Shown: positions 1 to 7,848 of the stretch, in pieces
How the letters are laid out: each line of letters begins with the position of its first letter
Numbering within the stretch: the first letter of the stretch is position 1
Assembly: GCA_019751475.1 (NCBI GenBank)
Contig: JAIENH010000205.1
Coordinates: forward strand, 1-8,809
Direction: 5' to 3'
DNA length: 8,809 nucleotides
DNA from: Cyclobacteriaceae bacterium
GTDB lineage: Bacteria > Bacteroidota > Bacteroidia > Cytophagales > Cyclobacteriaceae
Translations under genes and position numbers: made by a program
Notes under the pieces: generated by a model
What the model saw: only the letters and a program-made list of their open reading frames with translations
What the model was told of the DNA's origin: nothing
Database searches by the model: none

Positions 1-343
<343 letters not shown>

Positions 344-375
344 TAAACTATGTGCTTGCTTACAATACTCTTTCA

Positions 376-397
376 TCAATACTGTCAACGATATTGA
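376..397 (+). repeat. Inverted repeat TCAATA/TATTGA in rRNA spacer
   Basis: TCAATA at 376-381 is matched by its reverse complement TATTGA at 392-397, giving a 6-bp stem with a 10-base loop. It abuts the next inverted repeat directly. The stem is short and A+T-rich, so it would be weak alone. Confidence 0.45.
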
Positions 398-416
398 ATA
401 ATCGACTATCGATTAT
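398..416 (+). repeat. Perfect 8-bp inverted repeat in rRNA spacer
   Basis: ATAATCGA at 398-405 and TCGATTAT at 409-416 are perfect reverse complements around the loop CTA. The transcript could form a small hairpin between the 23S and 5S genes. No T-run follows, so it is not an intrinsic terminator. A role in precursor processing is inference from position only. Confidence 0.55.
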
Positions 417-453
417 AGAACCATTAAGACCACGCTAAACACGTGGCAAACTT

Positions 454-563
<110 letters not shown>

Positions 564-574
564 ATTTCATTAAA

Positions 575-606
575 GCCTTCCCGATAAAAATCGGGAGGGC
601 TTTTTT
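575..606 (+). terminator. Intrinsic terminator of the rRNA operon
   Basis: GCCTTCCCGAT at 575-585 pairs with ATCGGGAGGGC at 590-600 over 11 positions, with one G-U pair, around an AAAA loop. TTTTTT follows at 601-606. It starts about 12 bases after the 5S end. On the minus strand the same hairpin is followed only by a short TTT, so it could stop the converging operon weakly at best. Confidence 0.9.
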
Positions 607-676
607 GTTTTCGTCCTTTTCCGGATGACTCCGAAATTTTAGTGGTAAACCTGTTAAAGGGAATTCACTTAGGATT
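607..676. other. Convergent intergenic gap
   Basis: About 70 bases separate the rRNA terminator from the stop codon of the M16-like gene coming from the other side. I see no convincing terminator with a T-run for the minus strand. A 7-bp hairpin with one G-U pair (around 619-636) forms in minus-strand RNA but lacks a following U-tract. Confidence 0.5.
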
Positions 677-1936
677 TTATCCAACACGGACTTCAATCAA
701 ATCACTTGCATCAAAATACTTGTTGGCAATGGATTGGATTTGGGTCGGCCTGAGCTCTTGGATGTAGCTAAGCATTTCCATATAGAAATTATTTGGGAGG
801 CCCCAGAGGTAAAGGCCTTTGTACTTTTCTGCCACAGCAAATAGGGTTGAGTTTTCAGATTGCCAGCTACCAATAAAATAGTTCTTAGCTGCCTCCAATT
901 CATCGTGTGGTACACGTTGATTTTGAAGCGCTGAAATTTCGTTTCTAATTTCCTGAAGAGCCTGATCTCCATTCTGAAGATTAACCTCGGCACCAATCAT
1001 CCAAAAGTCATGATGAAGAAAATGATTAAGTGAAGAATAAATTCCGTAAGTAAGACCTTTTTCTTCGCGAATATTTTTCATTAGCCGAGAGCCAAAATAA
1101 CCGCCCAGCACGTGATTGAACATGACTGACTCAAAATGGTCTGTAGAGTTCGTTCTCGGCCCACATTGCTTACCCAGGCGGATTGATGCCTGAATACTAC
1201 CAGGTTTGCTGATAGCGAGTGATGCACCTTTACTTATTGCAATTCTTTCAGGTCGACTTTCTTTTTTTGACTTCGACCCAACAAGGGTCATCACCTCTTG
1301 TACCTCTGAATCGGAAAGCCTGCCAACAATAAACACAGCTTTCAAAGCAAAATCTTCTTCAAAGAATTTCTTTAGTGTATTTGAGGTAAGTTTTTCCACA
1401 TCTTCTTCTTCGATTGAGCTGCCATACGGATGAGAACTCCCGAAAATTGATTTTCTTATTTCTTTCGAAGCAACTACGTTGGTCTTCTCTCGGTTGACTT
1501 TGAGATTTTGAATAAAAATCTCTTTCATGATCCTAAGTTCCTCTTCATCAAATGTGCTTTCGGATAATATCTCCGAAAGTATTGTCATGGCAGGCATTAA
1601 TTTCTTTCGAAGGGCGAATAGCGAAATGGCGACTACATCAAATCCTGGGCTGATTTCCAGATGGGCTCCTAATGAATCCAGGCTCTCTGCGATCTCAAAT
1701 GAATTTTTTGAACGTGTGCCTTTATTCAGCATTTGGGATGTAAAATGGCTTATGCCTATGGCAGGCTCGTGCCATTTGCCAGATGCAAAAATCAATTCGA
1801 CTTTAACGACATCCAGCGAAAGCTCACGAAAGGCAAAGATATCTATTGATCCATGCGAAAGAACCTCCGGAAGTGGAAGGGAATAATCAGAAGAAAGTTG
1901 GAAGGGCGGAGCCTGGGTGCGATCCAGTTTACTCAT
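677..1936 (-). CDS. M16-family (pitrilysin-like) protein lacking the zinc-protease motif
   Basis: The protein has 419 residues and two M16 half-domains. Where active M16 enzymes carry HxxEH, residues 64-68 read HFTSQ inside GISHFTSQMLNKGT. The first histidine and the distal glutamate (probably E139 in MKEIFIQNL) remain, but the catalytic glutamate and the second histidine are replaced. The C-terminal half keeps the substrate-binding signature GGYFGSRLMKNIREEKGLTY at 278-297. That pattern matches non-catalytic partners in heterodimeric M16 systems, such as alpha-MPP, which pair with an HxxEH subunit. No partner gene is present here. There is no signal peptide, so the protein is probably cytoplasmic. 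Its ATG overlaps the porV stop in TAATG, which suggests translational coupling and makes the start firm. It is probably the last gene of the operon. A scaffold, chaperone or partner-dependent protease role is inference. Family assignment is confident; activity is doubtful. Confidence 0.92.
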   Translation of the reverse strand: MSKLDRTQAPPFQLSSDYSLPLPEVLSHGSIDIFAFRELSLDVVKVELIFASGKWHEPAIGISHFTSQMLNKGTRSKNSFEIAESLDSLGAHLEISPGFDVVAISLFALRKKLMPAMTILSEILSESTFDEEELRIMKEIFIQNLKVNREKTNVVASKEIRKSIFGSSHPYGSSIEEEDVEKLTSNTLKKFFEEDFALKAVFIVGRLSDSEVQEVMTLVGSKSKKESRPERIAISKGASLAISKPGSIQASIRLGKQCGPRTNSTDHFESVMFNHVLGGYFGSRLMKNIREEKGLTYGIYSSLNHFLHHDFWMIGAEVNLQNGDQALQEIRNEISALQNQRVPHDELEAAKNYFIGSWQSENSTLFAVAEKYKGLYLWGLPNNFYMEMLSYIQELRPTQIQSIANKYFDASDLIEVRVG

Positions 1937-3102
1937 TAGTCAATTACTGAATCGCTTTCCTTGACTTTCTTTTCGAAGAGCATCATTAATGTAAAACGCA
2001 GGGTCTCCGCCAGAGCGTTTTCGCGTCTATTGGTCGGTACCAGATAAGCTACATCCAGACCGAACTTCTGGTAGCGGAAACCGACACCGGCTGTTAAGTA
2101 TTTTCTATTGCCCTTGTCCTTGGCTTCGTTGAAATAGCCTAATCTACCGGCAAAGGTTTGGTTGTACCAATATTCCACGCCAAGTGAAGTAGTGAACTCA
2201 CGCAATTCCTCACTAAATCCTCCTCTCGCATCCCCAAACGAACCTAGTACGCCACTGAGCATGGGCTTTGTCTTGCTTCCAGGGCCAGGGCTGGGTACCA
2301 TTAACTTATTGAAGTCAAGCACAAACGTAAACTTGTTAAGCGGGTCTAACTCCATCGTGTAAGCACTTCCAAGCCTAAGATTGGTGGGCAAAAAGTCACG
2401 ATTGTTGGCATCGGAGTAAGAAATTTTTCCACCAAGATTTGTAATGGTGGCACCAAGAGACAAGTTAGAGTTTTTCCACACGATGGGCTTGGTATAGTAA
2501 AAACCCATGTCAACGGCCACTGAGTTTCCCGGACGGGCATCAATTGAATTGGTTGACAAATATCCCGTAAGGTTAGAATGAATATACCGGATCGCTCCCC
2601 CGATACTGATTCGTTCAGTCAGTACGCGTGAATATGTGACATCAAATGCAAATTCTCTGGGGTTGTAACGCCCCAAAAGATCCGCAGGATCCGGGCCTTG
2701 ATTGAACTGTACTTCGCCTAAGTCAAAATATTTCATGGAAGCTGCCACTGCCTGTCGATCATCAATTTTATAAAACCCGGAGAGATAGAAGATATACATA
2801 TCGTTGATGATCTTGCCCAGCCAGGGAGTGTACGAAGCCGACACACCGTAACCCTTGTCAATACGCGCCAGTTTGGCGGCATTCCAATAGGCTGAATTAG
2901 CATCAGGTGAAGTCGCCACCCCTGCATCGCCTAAGGCTGCTGCCCGAGAATCGGGTGTGATGCCGAGGAATGGCACGGCCGTAGTGATGGCTCTGTTGGT
3001 ACTGTCCTGGCCGATAAGTGAGGTGCCTCCGGAGCCAATGGTTTGTGCATACAGACCATTAACCAAAAGAGAAGACGCTAAAGCCAACGCTAACTTATTC
3101 AT
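1936..3102 (-). CDS. porV: Type IX secretion system outer-membrane shuttle protein PorV (LptO)
   Basis: PorV is an outer-membrane beta-barrel that binds the C-terminal domains of T9SS cargo after translocation and delivers them to the PorU-containing attachment complex. The N-terminus MNKLALALASSLLVNGLYAQ is a clear signal peptide with probable cleavage after LYA. The mature protein carries the family hallmark FLGITPDSRAAALGDAGVAT (about residues 45-64) followed by SPDANSAYWNAAKLA. Alternating hydrophobic strands run to the end, with FRYQKFGLDVAYL near the C-terminus. The length, about 388 residues, is normal. An ATG three codons upstream (3111) is possible; I prefer 3102 because it gives the cleanest signal peptide. 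It lies 26 bases after porU, and its TAA overlaps the next gene's ATG. The porU-porV pairing is well known in Bacteroidota and supports the assignment. Confidence 0.96.
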   Translation of the reverse strand: MNKLALALASSLLVNGLYAQTIGSGGTSLIGQDSTNRAITTAVPFLGITPDSRAAALGDAGVATSPDANSAYWNAAKLARIDKGYGVSASYTPWLGKIINDMYIFYLSGFYKIDDRQAVAASMKYFDLGEVQFNQGPDPADLLGRYNPREFAFDVTYSRVLTERISIGGAIRYIHSNLTGYLSTNSIDARPGNSVAVDMGFYYTKPIVWKNSNLSLGATITNLGGKISYSDANNRDFLPTNLRLGSAYTMELDPLNKFTFVLDFNKLMVPSPGPGSKTKPMLSGVLGSFGDARGGFSEELREFTTSLGVEYWYNQTFAGRLGYFNEAKDKGNRKYLTAGVGFRYQKFGLDVAYLVPTNRRENALAETLRFTLMMLFEKKVKESDSVID

Positions 3103-3128
3103 AATCAACATCTAAGGGGTAAAGATAA

Positions 3129-6100
3129 TCAATTGGTGATTATAATCTTTGTTATTTTTTCATTTTTCGAACCATCAACGAGAGAACGAAGTGAGAGCTT
3201 TAACAGGTATAGGCCCGGGCTTAATTTTGTTCCACTTCCATTAGTAGCGTCCCACTCCGGAAGGTCAACTTGATACGGTCCATTGCTCACTTGGTAAGCG
3301 CCTGAATACACCAATTGTCCGACACGATCATAGAGAGCCACCGTGGCTTCAAGATCTTCTCCTGATCGACTATGTTTGAAGCGAAAGGTAGTGCTGGACG
3401 TAACGGGATTGGGGTAATTGAATAATTGCTCGATTTGAATGCCGGCTTGTTCAGTGACGAAGAATGAAATGGAGGTCGCTGATCGATTGGAGAAGACATC
3501 GGATGCGCGGAGTGTTAATGTATGGGGGCCAGGCTTTAAATTATCAATTGGGTAACTCAACTTACCACGCGCTACGGTGTTAATATCTGCCTGGTAGTAA
3601 TCATTTAAGTTAAATGTGGCGGAGTCGTCTAACTGCGCAATGATGGCATTTTGCTCGCGGAAATTTGAGATATCGATACCGTCTTTATCAGATAAGATGG
3701 CAACAATGCGACTGCTTTTGCCGGCAATGCCACTGTTGACAAAAGTACTGTCGCCCATGAAAAGTTGAATGGAGGGACCTTGTGTATCGGTGCCGGGATT
3801 TTTTTCTGCTGAGCCTACCTTAACAAGAGCATTGCCACCGGTCACATCGTAGTTGCGACTATTGGAATAAGCATACGCACTTAGTTTACCCGTGCCAACG
3901 GTTACATCAATATCTTTGGGTACGGTGAAGCGGATACTAAAGACACCGTTTTGCACACTGGCTTGCCCACGGAAGAGTGCATTATCGCGCGTGAAGTAAT
4001 TGAACGGGGGATTTTCATCGCCCAATGTTTTTCTAGGCACCATTTTATCAAACAAGGTGGTTGTCGCGATGCCATTAAAGTTTTCATCCAGTGTGCCATT
4101 GCGATAGATACCTCCGCTCACCCGTACTTTTGATAATGCCTTTACGGTATCGGAGTTTGAGGAGAGATTTTTGATTTCGCTGATCCTCACTTCGGCCGAT
4201 GGCAAGGCAAGTTTCATGGAAGGATCGCCCAGCAGCGAAAAATTTCGATTGGCATTTTCGCTTATGCTGTTGTTTTTGGTATCGCGGAATACCGAGCCCA
4301 GGTCACGGAAGTTGCCCTGGTCTTTGGTAAATAATGCCTGGTAAAAGGCTTTGTTCAATGTAAAGTTTGTGCTGGAGTTTACGGGGCGAGCGGTAGTCAC
4401 CAAGCCGATGGAGCCCCCATCTTTTTTTATCATGGAAAGTTCGCCCGTGGAGATCAGGCCGGGGTCATCGTTTCGACCAAATTCGCAGGTAGCGGTAACT
4501 AACAGCGGATAGTGTGGTGCTGTTGTCCATCGCTCCAGCGAAAGTTGGTTGAGGATGCGCTCTTGCACCCACTGCTGCTCATTGCCATGACCTGTAAAAT
4601 TCACAATGGCCACGCCTTTGCGCACAGCTGCAACCAATGCATCGGTGGTTTCGGGTGACACCTGGCCAATCGGACTATCGACCTGCTTGAAGGCATCCAC
4701 GTAGATTTTTTCGATATTAAACTCCGGGTCACTCGACTCAATACTTTCGGCCATCTGATCGGCTTGCCCCTGGTGAATGTTAAAATCACCATCGTCAGCC
4801 ACGAATAAAATTTCTTTCCGCCAACTGCCCCAATTTTGATTTTCGTATTGAATCAGTTTATCAACCACGGTCTTAGCTTCTTCCGGTTTTTTCACGGGCA
4901 AGCGCCCGACCCCGATCTCCAACGTATGTGGCTGCGGTGGGTTTTCTCCCCAGTTCCCTTCGTTGTTATCGAGAAAACCAAAATAGTCATCGCTTGAGTA
5001 CGTCTCCAAAGGACTAAGAGAATTTCGCGACTCGTAAATCGGAACAAAGTTTTTGTTGTAGGTGAGGTAGTTCTTGTAGTCGTACGACCCACGGCCCATA
5101 AGTAAGAGATTTTTGATGCCCGTCTTTTTGTCAAACAAGTGCTTGACCGCATCGCGGATGGCGGTAACATCTTGCTTTCCACCGGAAAATTCATTGTACA
5201 CTTCCGTAGTGGTGGTCACCACCACCCGTAAAGAATTTTTTGAACTGCGGTGGCCGGCCAGACGCTGAGCCTCTGAAGCAAACTCAGGGGCAGTAACGAT
5301 CAACAGATCGACAGCTGTTATGCCATGAATATTTTGATTGGGAACGAGGCCTTCAGATGTAGGTGCCGGAAGGTTTTTGTTGGCGACAGCAATGTATTTT
5401 TTAAGCATCGTGGAAGAAGCTGAGAACGAAGCATTTTGCTCTACCGTTTCCTGGATCTTCACATCAAAGGGATCTGTGATATCCCACACGGCACCATTGG
5501 CCGGCATGGATGCGATAGAGAAGCGACTGATGGGTTGTTGCAGACTTTTCAATGACAAGAAAATCTTCTGATCTCCGTAAAGGGCAAGAGTGCGTTTAGT
5601 TTGCAACAGAACATAATCGAGGTAGGCAACGGAGCGACCCGTTGCGGCTTTTGTAAATTTTATTTTAAGATCCTGGTTGGCTCGACTTGCAGCCTGAACG
5701 GCTGATGAGTTTATGGTAAGTGTATCACTTCGCTTGGCGCCCTTCACAGCATATTGCGAATTGATGATGGGCTGAATCTTTTGTTCGCCCACGGCCACTT
5801 CATTCAGCGAAAGCTGAAAAGAAGACTCGGCAAATGACTGCCCCATGACAGCCGAAATAAGCTTGATGGGCGTGATATCGACAATGCCGGGTATTTCAAA
5901 ACGAATGGTGTACTCTGTCTTCGTGTCAAACACTTCACCAAACCAATCGCGGCCTGAACGCAGTTCGTTTACTTGCTCGGTTTCGTAGTAAGAAAAATCG
6001 TCAAACTCTGCCACGGTAGGATAGTTACCCGAAATATGTGCGATCGTAGACATGCGTTTGCCATCATCGGCACCAACTGTCAGGAAGTAGAAATTCTTGT

Positions 6101-6497
6101 CGCTGTATAAATTGTTTTCGTAGTAGTAGATCCCCTTTGCGGGATTGAGTTGATACATGTCTGGCCCCTGACCATAAAACAGAATGGCATCTTCTTTATT
6201 AAATCTGCCATCGTCTTGCCCCGTCACGGTAATAGCTAGCTGTTGTAAATCACGAACACGGGGTGCGCTGTTAGGCTGTGGCAGCATGCCATTGCCTGCT
6301 GCATGGATCTGCAATTTCTTTGGATCAATCCTATCCGGATCAATCCCTAATTTTTTCAACAAGTTGTAATCAATACGATAGACGGCATCTTCCGTAACGG
6401 AGAGCTTGTACCACTTGCCGGAGGCTAGCACAGAAGACGATTGTGCCAACCCGGTGACCAACCCCAGTGCGAACAGTATTACGAAAGCGTATTTCAA
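3129..6497 (-). CDS. porU: Type IX secretion system sortase PorU (gingipain-like C25 peptidase)
   Basis: PorU is the cell-surface cysteine protease that cuts the sorting domain off T9SS cargo and joins the cargo to anionic LPS. From the TTG start proposed here (1122 residues), a signal peptide KYAFVILFALGLVTGLAQ comes first, then a beta-rich N-terminal region to about 390. The C25 caspase-like domain (about 400-765) has the catalytic histidine in NFTGHGNEQQW (H637) and cysteine in TATCEFGRNDDPG (C671). Ig-like beta segments follow, then a C-terminal T9SS sorting-type domain (about 1025-1122) beginning FNYPNPVTSSTTFRF and containing LSPGLYLLKL. PorU of Porphyromonas also keeps such a domain, uncleaved. 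The frame is open back to an ATG at 6581, but that start would overlap pssA by 79 bases and put 28 poorly suited residues before the signal peptide. TTG at 6497 lies 5 bases after the pssA stop; TTG at 6518 is an alternative. Function is confident, the exact start less so. Confidence 0.95.
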   Translation of the reverse strand: MKYAFVILFALGLVTGLAQSSSVLASGKWYKLSVTEDAVYRIDYNLLKKLGIDPDRIDPKKLQIHAAGNGMLPQPNSAPRVRDLQQLAITVTGQDDGRFNKEDAILFYGQGPDMYQLNPAKGIYYYENNLYSDKNFYFLTVGADDGKRMSTIAHISGNYPTVAEFDDFSYYETEQVNELRSGRDWFGEVFDTKTEYTIRFEIPGIVDITPIKLISAVMGQSFAESSFQLSLNEVAVGEQKIQPIINSQYAVKGAKRSDTLTINSSAVQAASRANQDLKIKFTKAATGRSVAYLDYVLLQTKRTLALYGDQKIFLSLKSLQQPISRFSIASMPANGAVWDITDPFDVKIQETVEQNASFSASSTMLKKYIAVANKNLPAPTSEGLVPNQNIHGITAVDLLIVTAPEFASEAQRLAGHRSSKNSLRVVVTTTTEVYNEFSGGKQDVTAIRDAVKHLFDKKTGIKNLLLMGRGSYDYKNYLTYNKNFVPIYESRNSLSPLETYSSDDYFGFLDNNEGNWGENPPQPHTLEIGVGRLPVKKPEEAKTVVDKLIQYENQNWGSWRKEILFVADDGDFNIHQGQADQMAESIESSDPEFNIEKIYVDAFKQVDSPIGQVSPETTDALVAAVRKGVAIVNFTGHGNEQQWVQERILNQLSLERWTTAPHYPLLVTATCEFGRNDDPGLISTGELSMIKKDGGSIGLVTTARPVNSSTNFTLNKAFYQALFTKDQGNFRDLGSVFRDTKNNSISENANRNFSLLGDPSMKLALPSAEVRISEIKNLSSNSDTVKALSKVRVSGGIYRNGTLDENFNGIATTTLFDKMVPRKTLGDENPPFNYFTRDNALFRGQASVQNGVFSIRFTVPKDIDVTVGTGKLSAYAYSNSRNYDVTGGNALVKVGSAEKNPGTDTQGPSIQLFMGDSTFVNSGIAGKSSRIVAILSDKDGIDISNFREQNAIIAQLDDSATFNLNDYYQADINTVARGKLSYPIDNLKPGPHTLTLRASDVFSNRSATSISFFVTEQAGIQIEQLFNYPNPVTSSTTFRFKHSRSGEDLEATVALYDRVGQLVYSGAYQVSNGPYQVDLPEWDATNGSGTKLSPGLYLLKLSLRSLVDGSKNEKITKIIITN

Positions 6498-6502
6498 AAT
6501 TT

Positions 6503-7183
6503 TCAGATCTTCACCCAACGAGTCAATAACGACAGCAACACATACAAAAGTATGACAAATGGCAGTGCCCCAATTTGCCAAAAGGCCAGTAGTAATACCG
6601 AAAGGCCCAAAAAGGTAAACCTCAGCTTATTATCCGACCAGGTGAAATTTTTGAATTTCAAGGCGAACAGCTCCCAGGGAGATACCAGCAGAAAAGAAGA
6701 CACCGCTACAATGATTACTAAAAAATAGTCTTGGGAAATGAGCATGTCCCACGGTTCTTTAAGATACACCAGCGAGGTACTCAAGAGAGCATTGGCCGGT
6801 GTAGGCACACCCGTGAAAGAATCTTTCTGATTTTCATCAATGTTGAATTTGGCGAGGCGCAAAGCGGAGAATACGGCCAGGCTGAACGAGGAATACGCTA
6901 TAAAATTATTGGCAGAGATCACGTCAATCATCTGAAACATGGTGACGGCAGGAAGTGCACCGAAACTCACCATGTCGGCCAGGGAGTCTAGTTCTTTGCC
7001 AATAGGAGAGGTGACCTTAAGCATGCGTGCCGCGAAGCCATCAAAAAAATCGAACACGCAGGCCAGCATCACAAACCAAATGGCCATGCCGGTGGAGTAG
7101 TGCAGCGTAAAGACGATGCCAACGCACCCGCACAACAGGTTGCCACACGTGAGGGCGTTGGGCAAATGGCGAAGCAACTTCAT
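6503..7183 (-). CDS. pssA: CDP-diacylglycerol-serine O-phosphatidyltransferase (phosphatidylserine synthase)
   Basis: This integral membrane enzyme transfers a phosphatidyl group from CDP-diacylglycerol to L-serine, giving phosphatidylserine, which is then decarboxylated to phosphatidylethanolamine. The complete CDP-alcohol phosphatidyltransferase signature DGxxARx8GxxxDxxxD is at residues 48-70 (D48, G49, A52, R53, G62, D66, D70). The start MKLLRHLPNALTCGNLLCG and the later FTGVPTPANA are typical of the PssA subclass rather than PgsA. Several hydrophobic segments are visible, including about 19-45 and the last 30 residues. The length of 226 residues is normal. I chose ATG 7183 over the upstream ATG 7201 because it forms an ATGA overlap with the preceding gene's stop and gives the usual N-terminus. 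The gene runs almost directly into porU. Confidence 0.95.
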   Translation of the reverse strand: MKLLRHLPNALTCGNLLCGCVGIVFTLHYSTGMAIWFVMLACVFDFFDGFAARMLKVTSPIGKELDSLADMVSFGALPAVTMFQMIDVISANNFIAYSSFSLAVFSALRLAKFNIDENQKDSFTGVPTPANALLSTSLVYLKEPWDMLISQDYFLVIIVAVSSFLLVSPWELFALKFKNFTWSDNKLRFTFLGLSVLLLAFWQIGALPFVILLYVLLSLLTRWVKI

Positions 7184-7830
7184 GAAACCGTAAGCGCGCA
7201 AAAGGGATTGTACATCTTTTCGTCACCAAGGGTGGTAGTAGGGCCATGCCCGGCATAAACTGTTACATTATCGGGTAGCGTGAAAAGTTTTTGATGGATG
7301 CTGTTGATAAGAGTATCAAAGTTTCCACCCGGCAGATCGGTGCGGCCGATGGAGCGGTTGAACAATACATCTCCACCAATTAAAAATTTCTGGCCGGCAT
7401 GATAAAATCCTACATGCCCCGGTGAGTGGCCTGGAAGAAAGATAACATCCAGCGAGCTGTTGCCGAAGGTGACCGGCACACCTTCTTGCAGTGTTTGGTC
7501 TGGCAAAATTTCCTGGTATAATGGAAAACCGTAGTTAGGTGCATAGACTTTCACAGCTTTCAGCACCGGTATCTCCACTGCATGACAGGCGAAGGGCACG
7601 GCCCAGGTCTTCTTCACAAAATTGTTTCCTAATACATGGTCGATGTGGCAATGCGTATTGAGAAGCAGACTAACTGTTAATTTCTTTGAGGTAATGAATT
7701 CTTTCAGTTCTGCCTGCTCGGCCAGTTCGTAGCAACCCGGGTCGATGATCACGGCTGCGGCTGTTTCGTCATACAGCACGTAGGTGTTTTCTTCGAACGG
7801 ATTGAATGTAAACGAATGGATATGGACCAT
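7180..7830 (-). CDS. MBL-fold metallo-hydrolase, glyoxalase II-like
   Basis: This is a 216-residue metallo-beta-lactamase-fold protein resembling the small YcbL/glyoxalase II-like hydrolases found in many bacteria. The metal-binding signature is complete: THCHIDH (H60, H62, D64, H65 from this start), GHSPGHV near 134-140, the aspartate in GGDVLF near 154 and AGHGP with the last histidine near 195. The N-terminus MVHIHSFTFNPFEENTYVLYD is typical. The family hydrolyses thioesters or related compounds; the substrate cannot be read from sequence. There is no signal peptide, so it is probably cytoplasmic. A GTG at 7848 would add six residues, but ATG 7830 fits the family better and lies just downstream of a promoter-like element that would overlap the GTG start. 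It is the first gene of the operon, and its TGA overlaps the pssA start. Confidence 0.92.
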   Translation of the reverse strand: MVHIHSFTFNPFEENTYVLYDETAAAVIIDPGCYELAEQAELKEFITSKKLTVSLLLNTHCHIDHVLGNNFVKKTWAVPFACHAVEIPVLKAVKVYAPNYGFPLYQEILPDQTLQEGVPVTFGNSSLDVIFLPGHSPGHVGFYHAGQKFLIGGDVLFNRSIGRTDLPGGNFDTLINSIHQKLFTLPDNVTVYAGHGPTTTLGDEKMYNPFCALTVS

Positions 7831-7836
7831 AGCAGG

Positions 7837-7844
7837 CAAAATTA
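7837..7844 (-). promoter_or_regulatory. Candidate Bacteroidota -7 promoter element for the minus-strand operon
   Basis: TAATTTTG (minus strand) matches the Bacteroidota primary sigma consensus TAnnTTTG at every fixed position. It ends 6 bases before ATG 7830, so the transcript would have almost no 5' leader. No clear TTG/TTTG element is visible at the expected upstream distance, so this is a half-supported promoter. It is the only good match in the divergent gap on this strand. Confidence 0.45.
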
Positions 7845-7848
7845 CCAC

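Larger units (their letters stand above)
344..453 (+). other. 23S-5S internal transcribed spacer, no tRNA
   Basis: About 110 A+T-rich bases separate the 23S end from the 5S start. I see no tRNA cloverleaf and no reading frame. The spacer holds two adjacent inverted repeats (376-397 and 398-416, listed separately) and a short third one, CCACG at 430-434 with CGTGG at 442-446, just before the 5S. These could fold in the precursor transcript and guide its processing. Confidence 0.75.

Noticed and set aside
344..453. Possible tRNA in the 23S-5S spacer
   Set aside because: I found no T-loop GGTTCGAATCC-like sequence, anticodon stem or acceptor pairing; only short inverted repeats are present.
618..636. 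Hairpin as a terminator for the minus-strand operon
   Set aside because: On the minus strand it is followed by an A-rich tract, not a U-tract. In plus-strand RNA, where TTTT follows, the stem has a C-A mismatch and is weak.
3120..3127. TATCTTTA on the minus strand just before porV, one mismatch from TAnnTTTG
   Set aside because: It lies between tightly spaced genes, lacks an upstream element, and such A+T-rich matches occur often by chance.
6441..6728. Plus-strand open frame across the porU-pssA junction
   Set aside because: It is antisense to two well-identified genes, low in recognisable motifs, and explained as a shadow of their codons.
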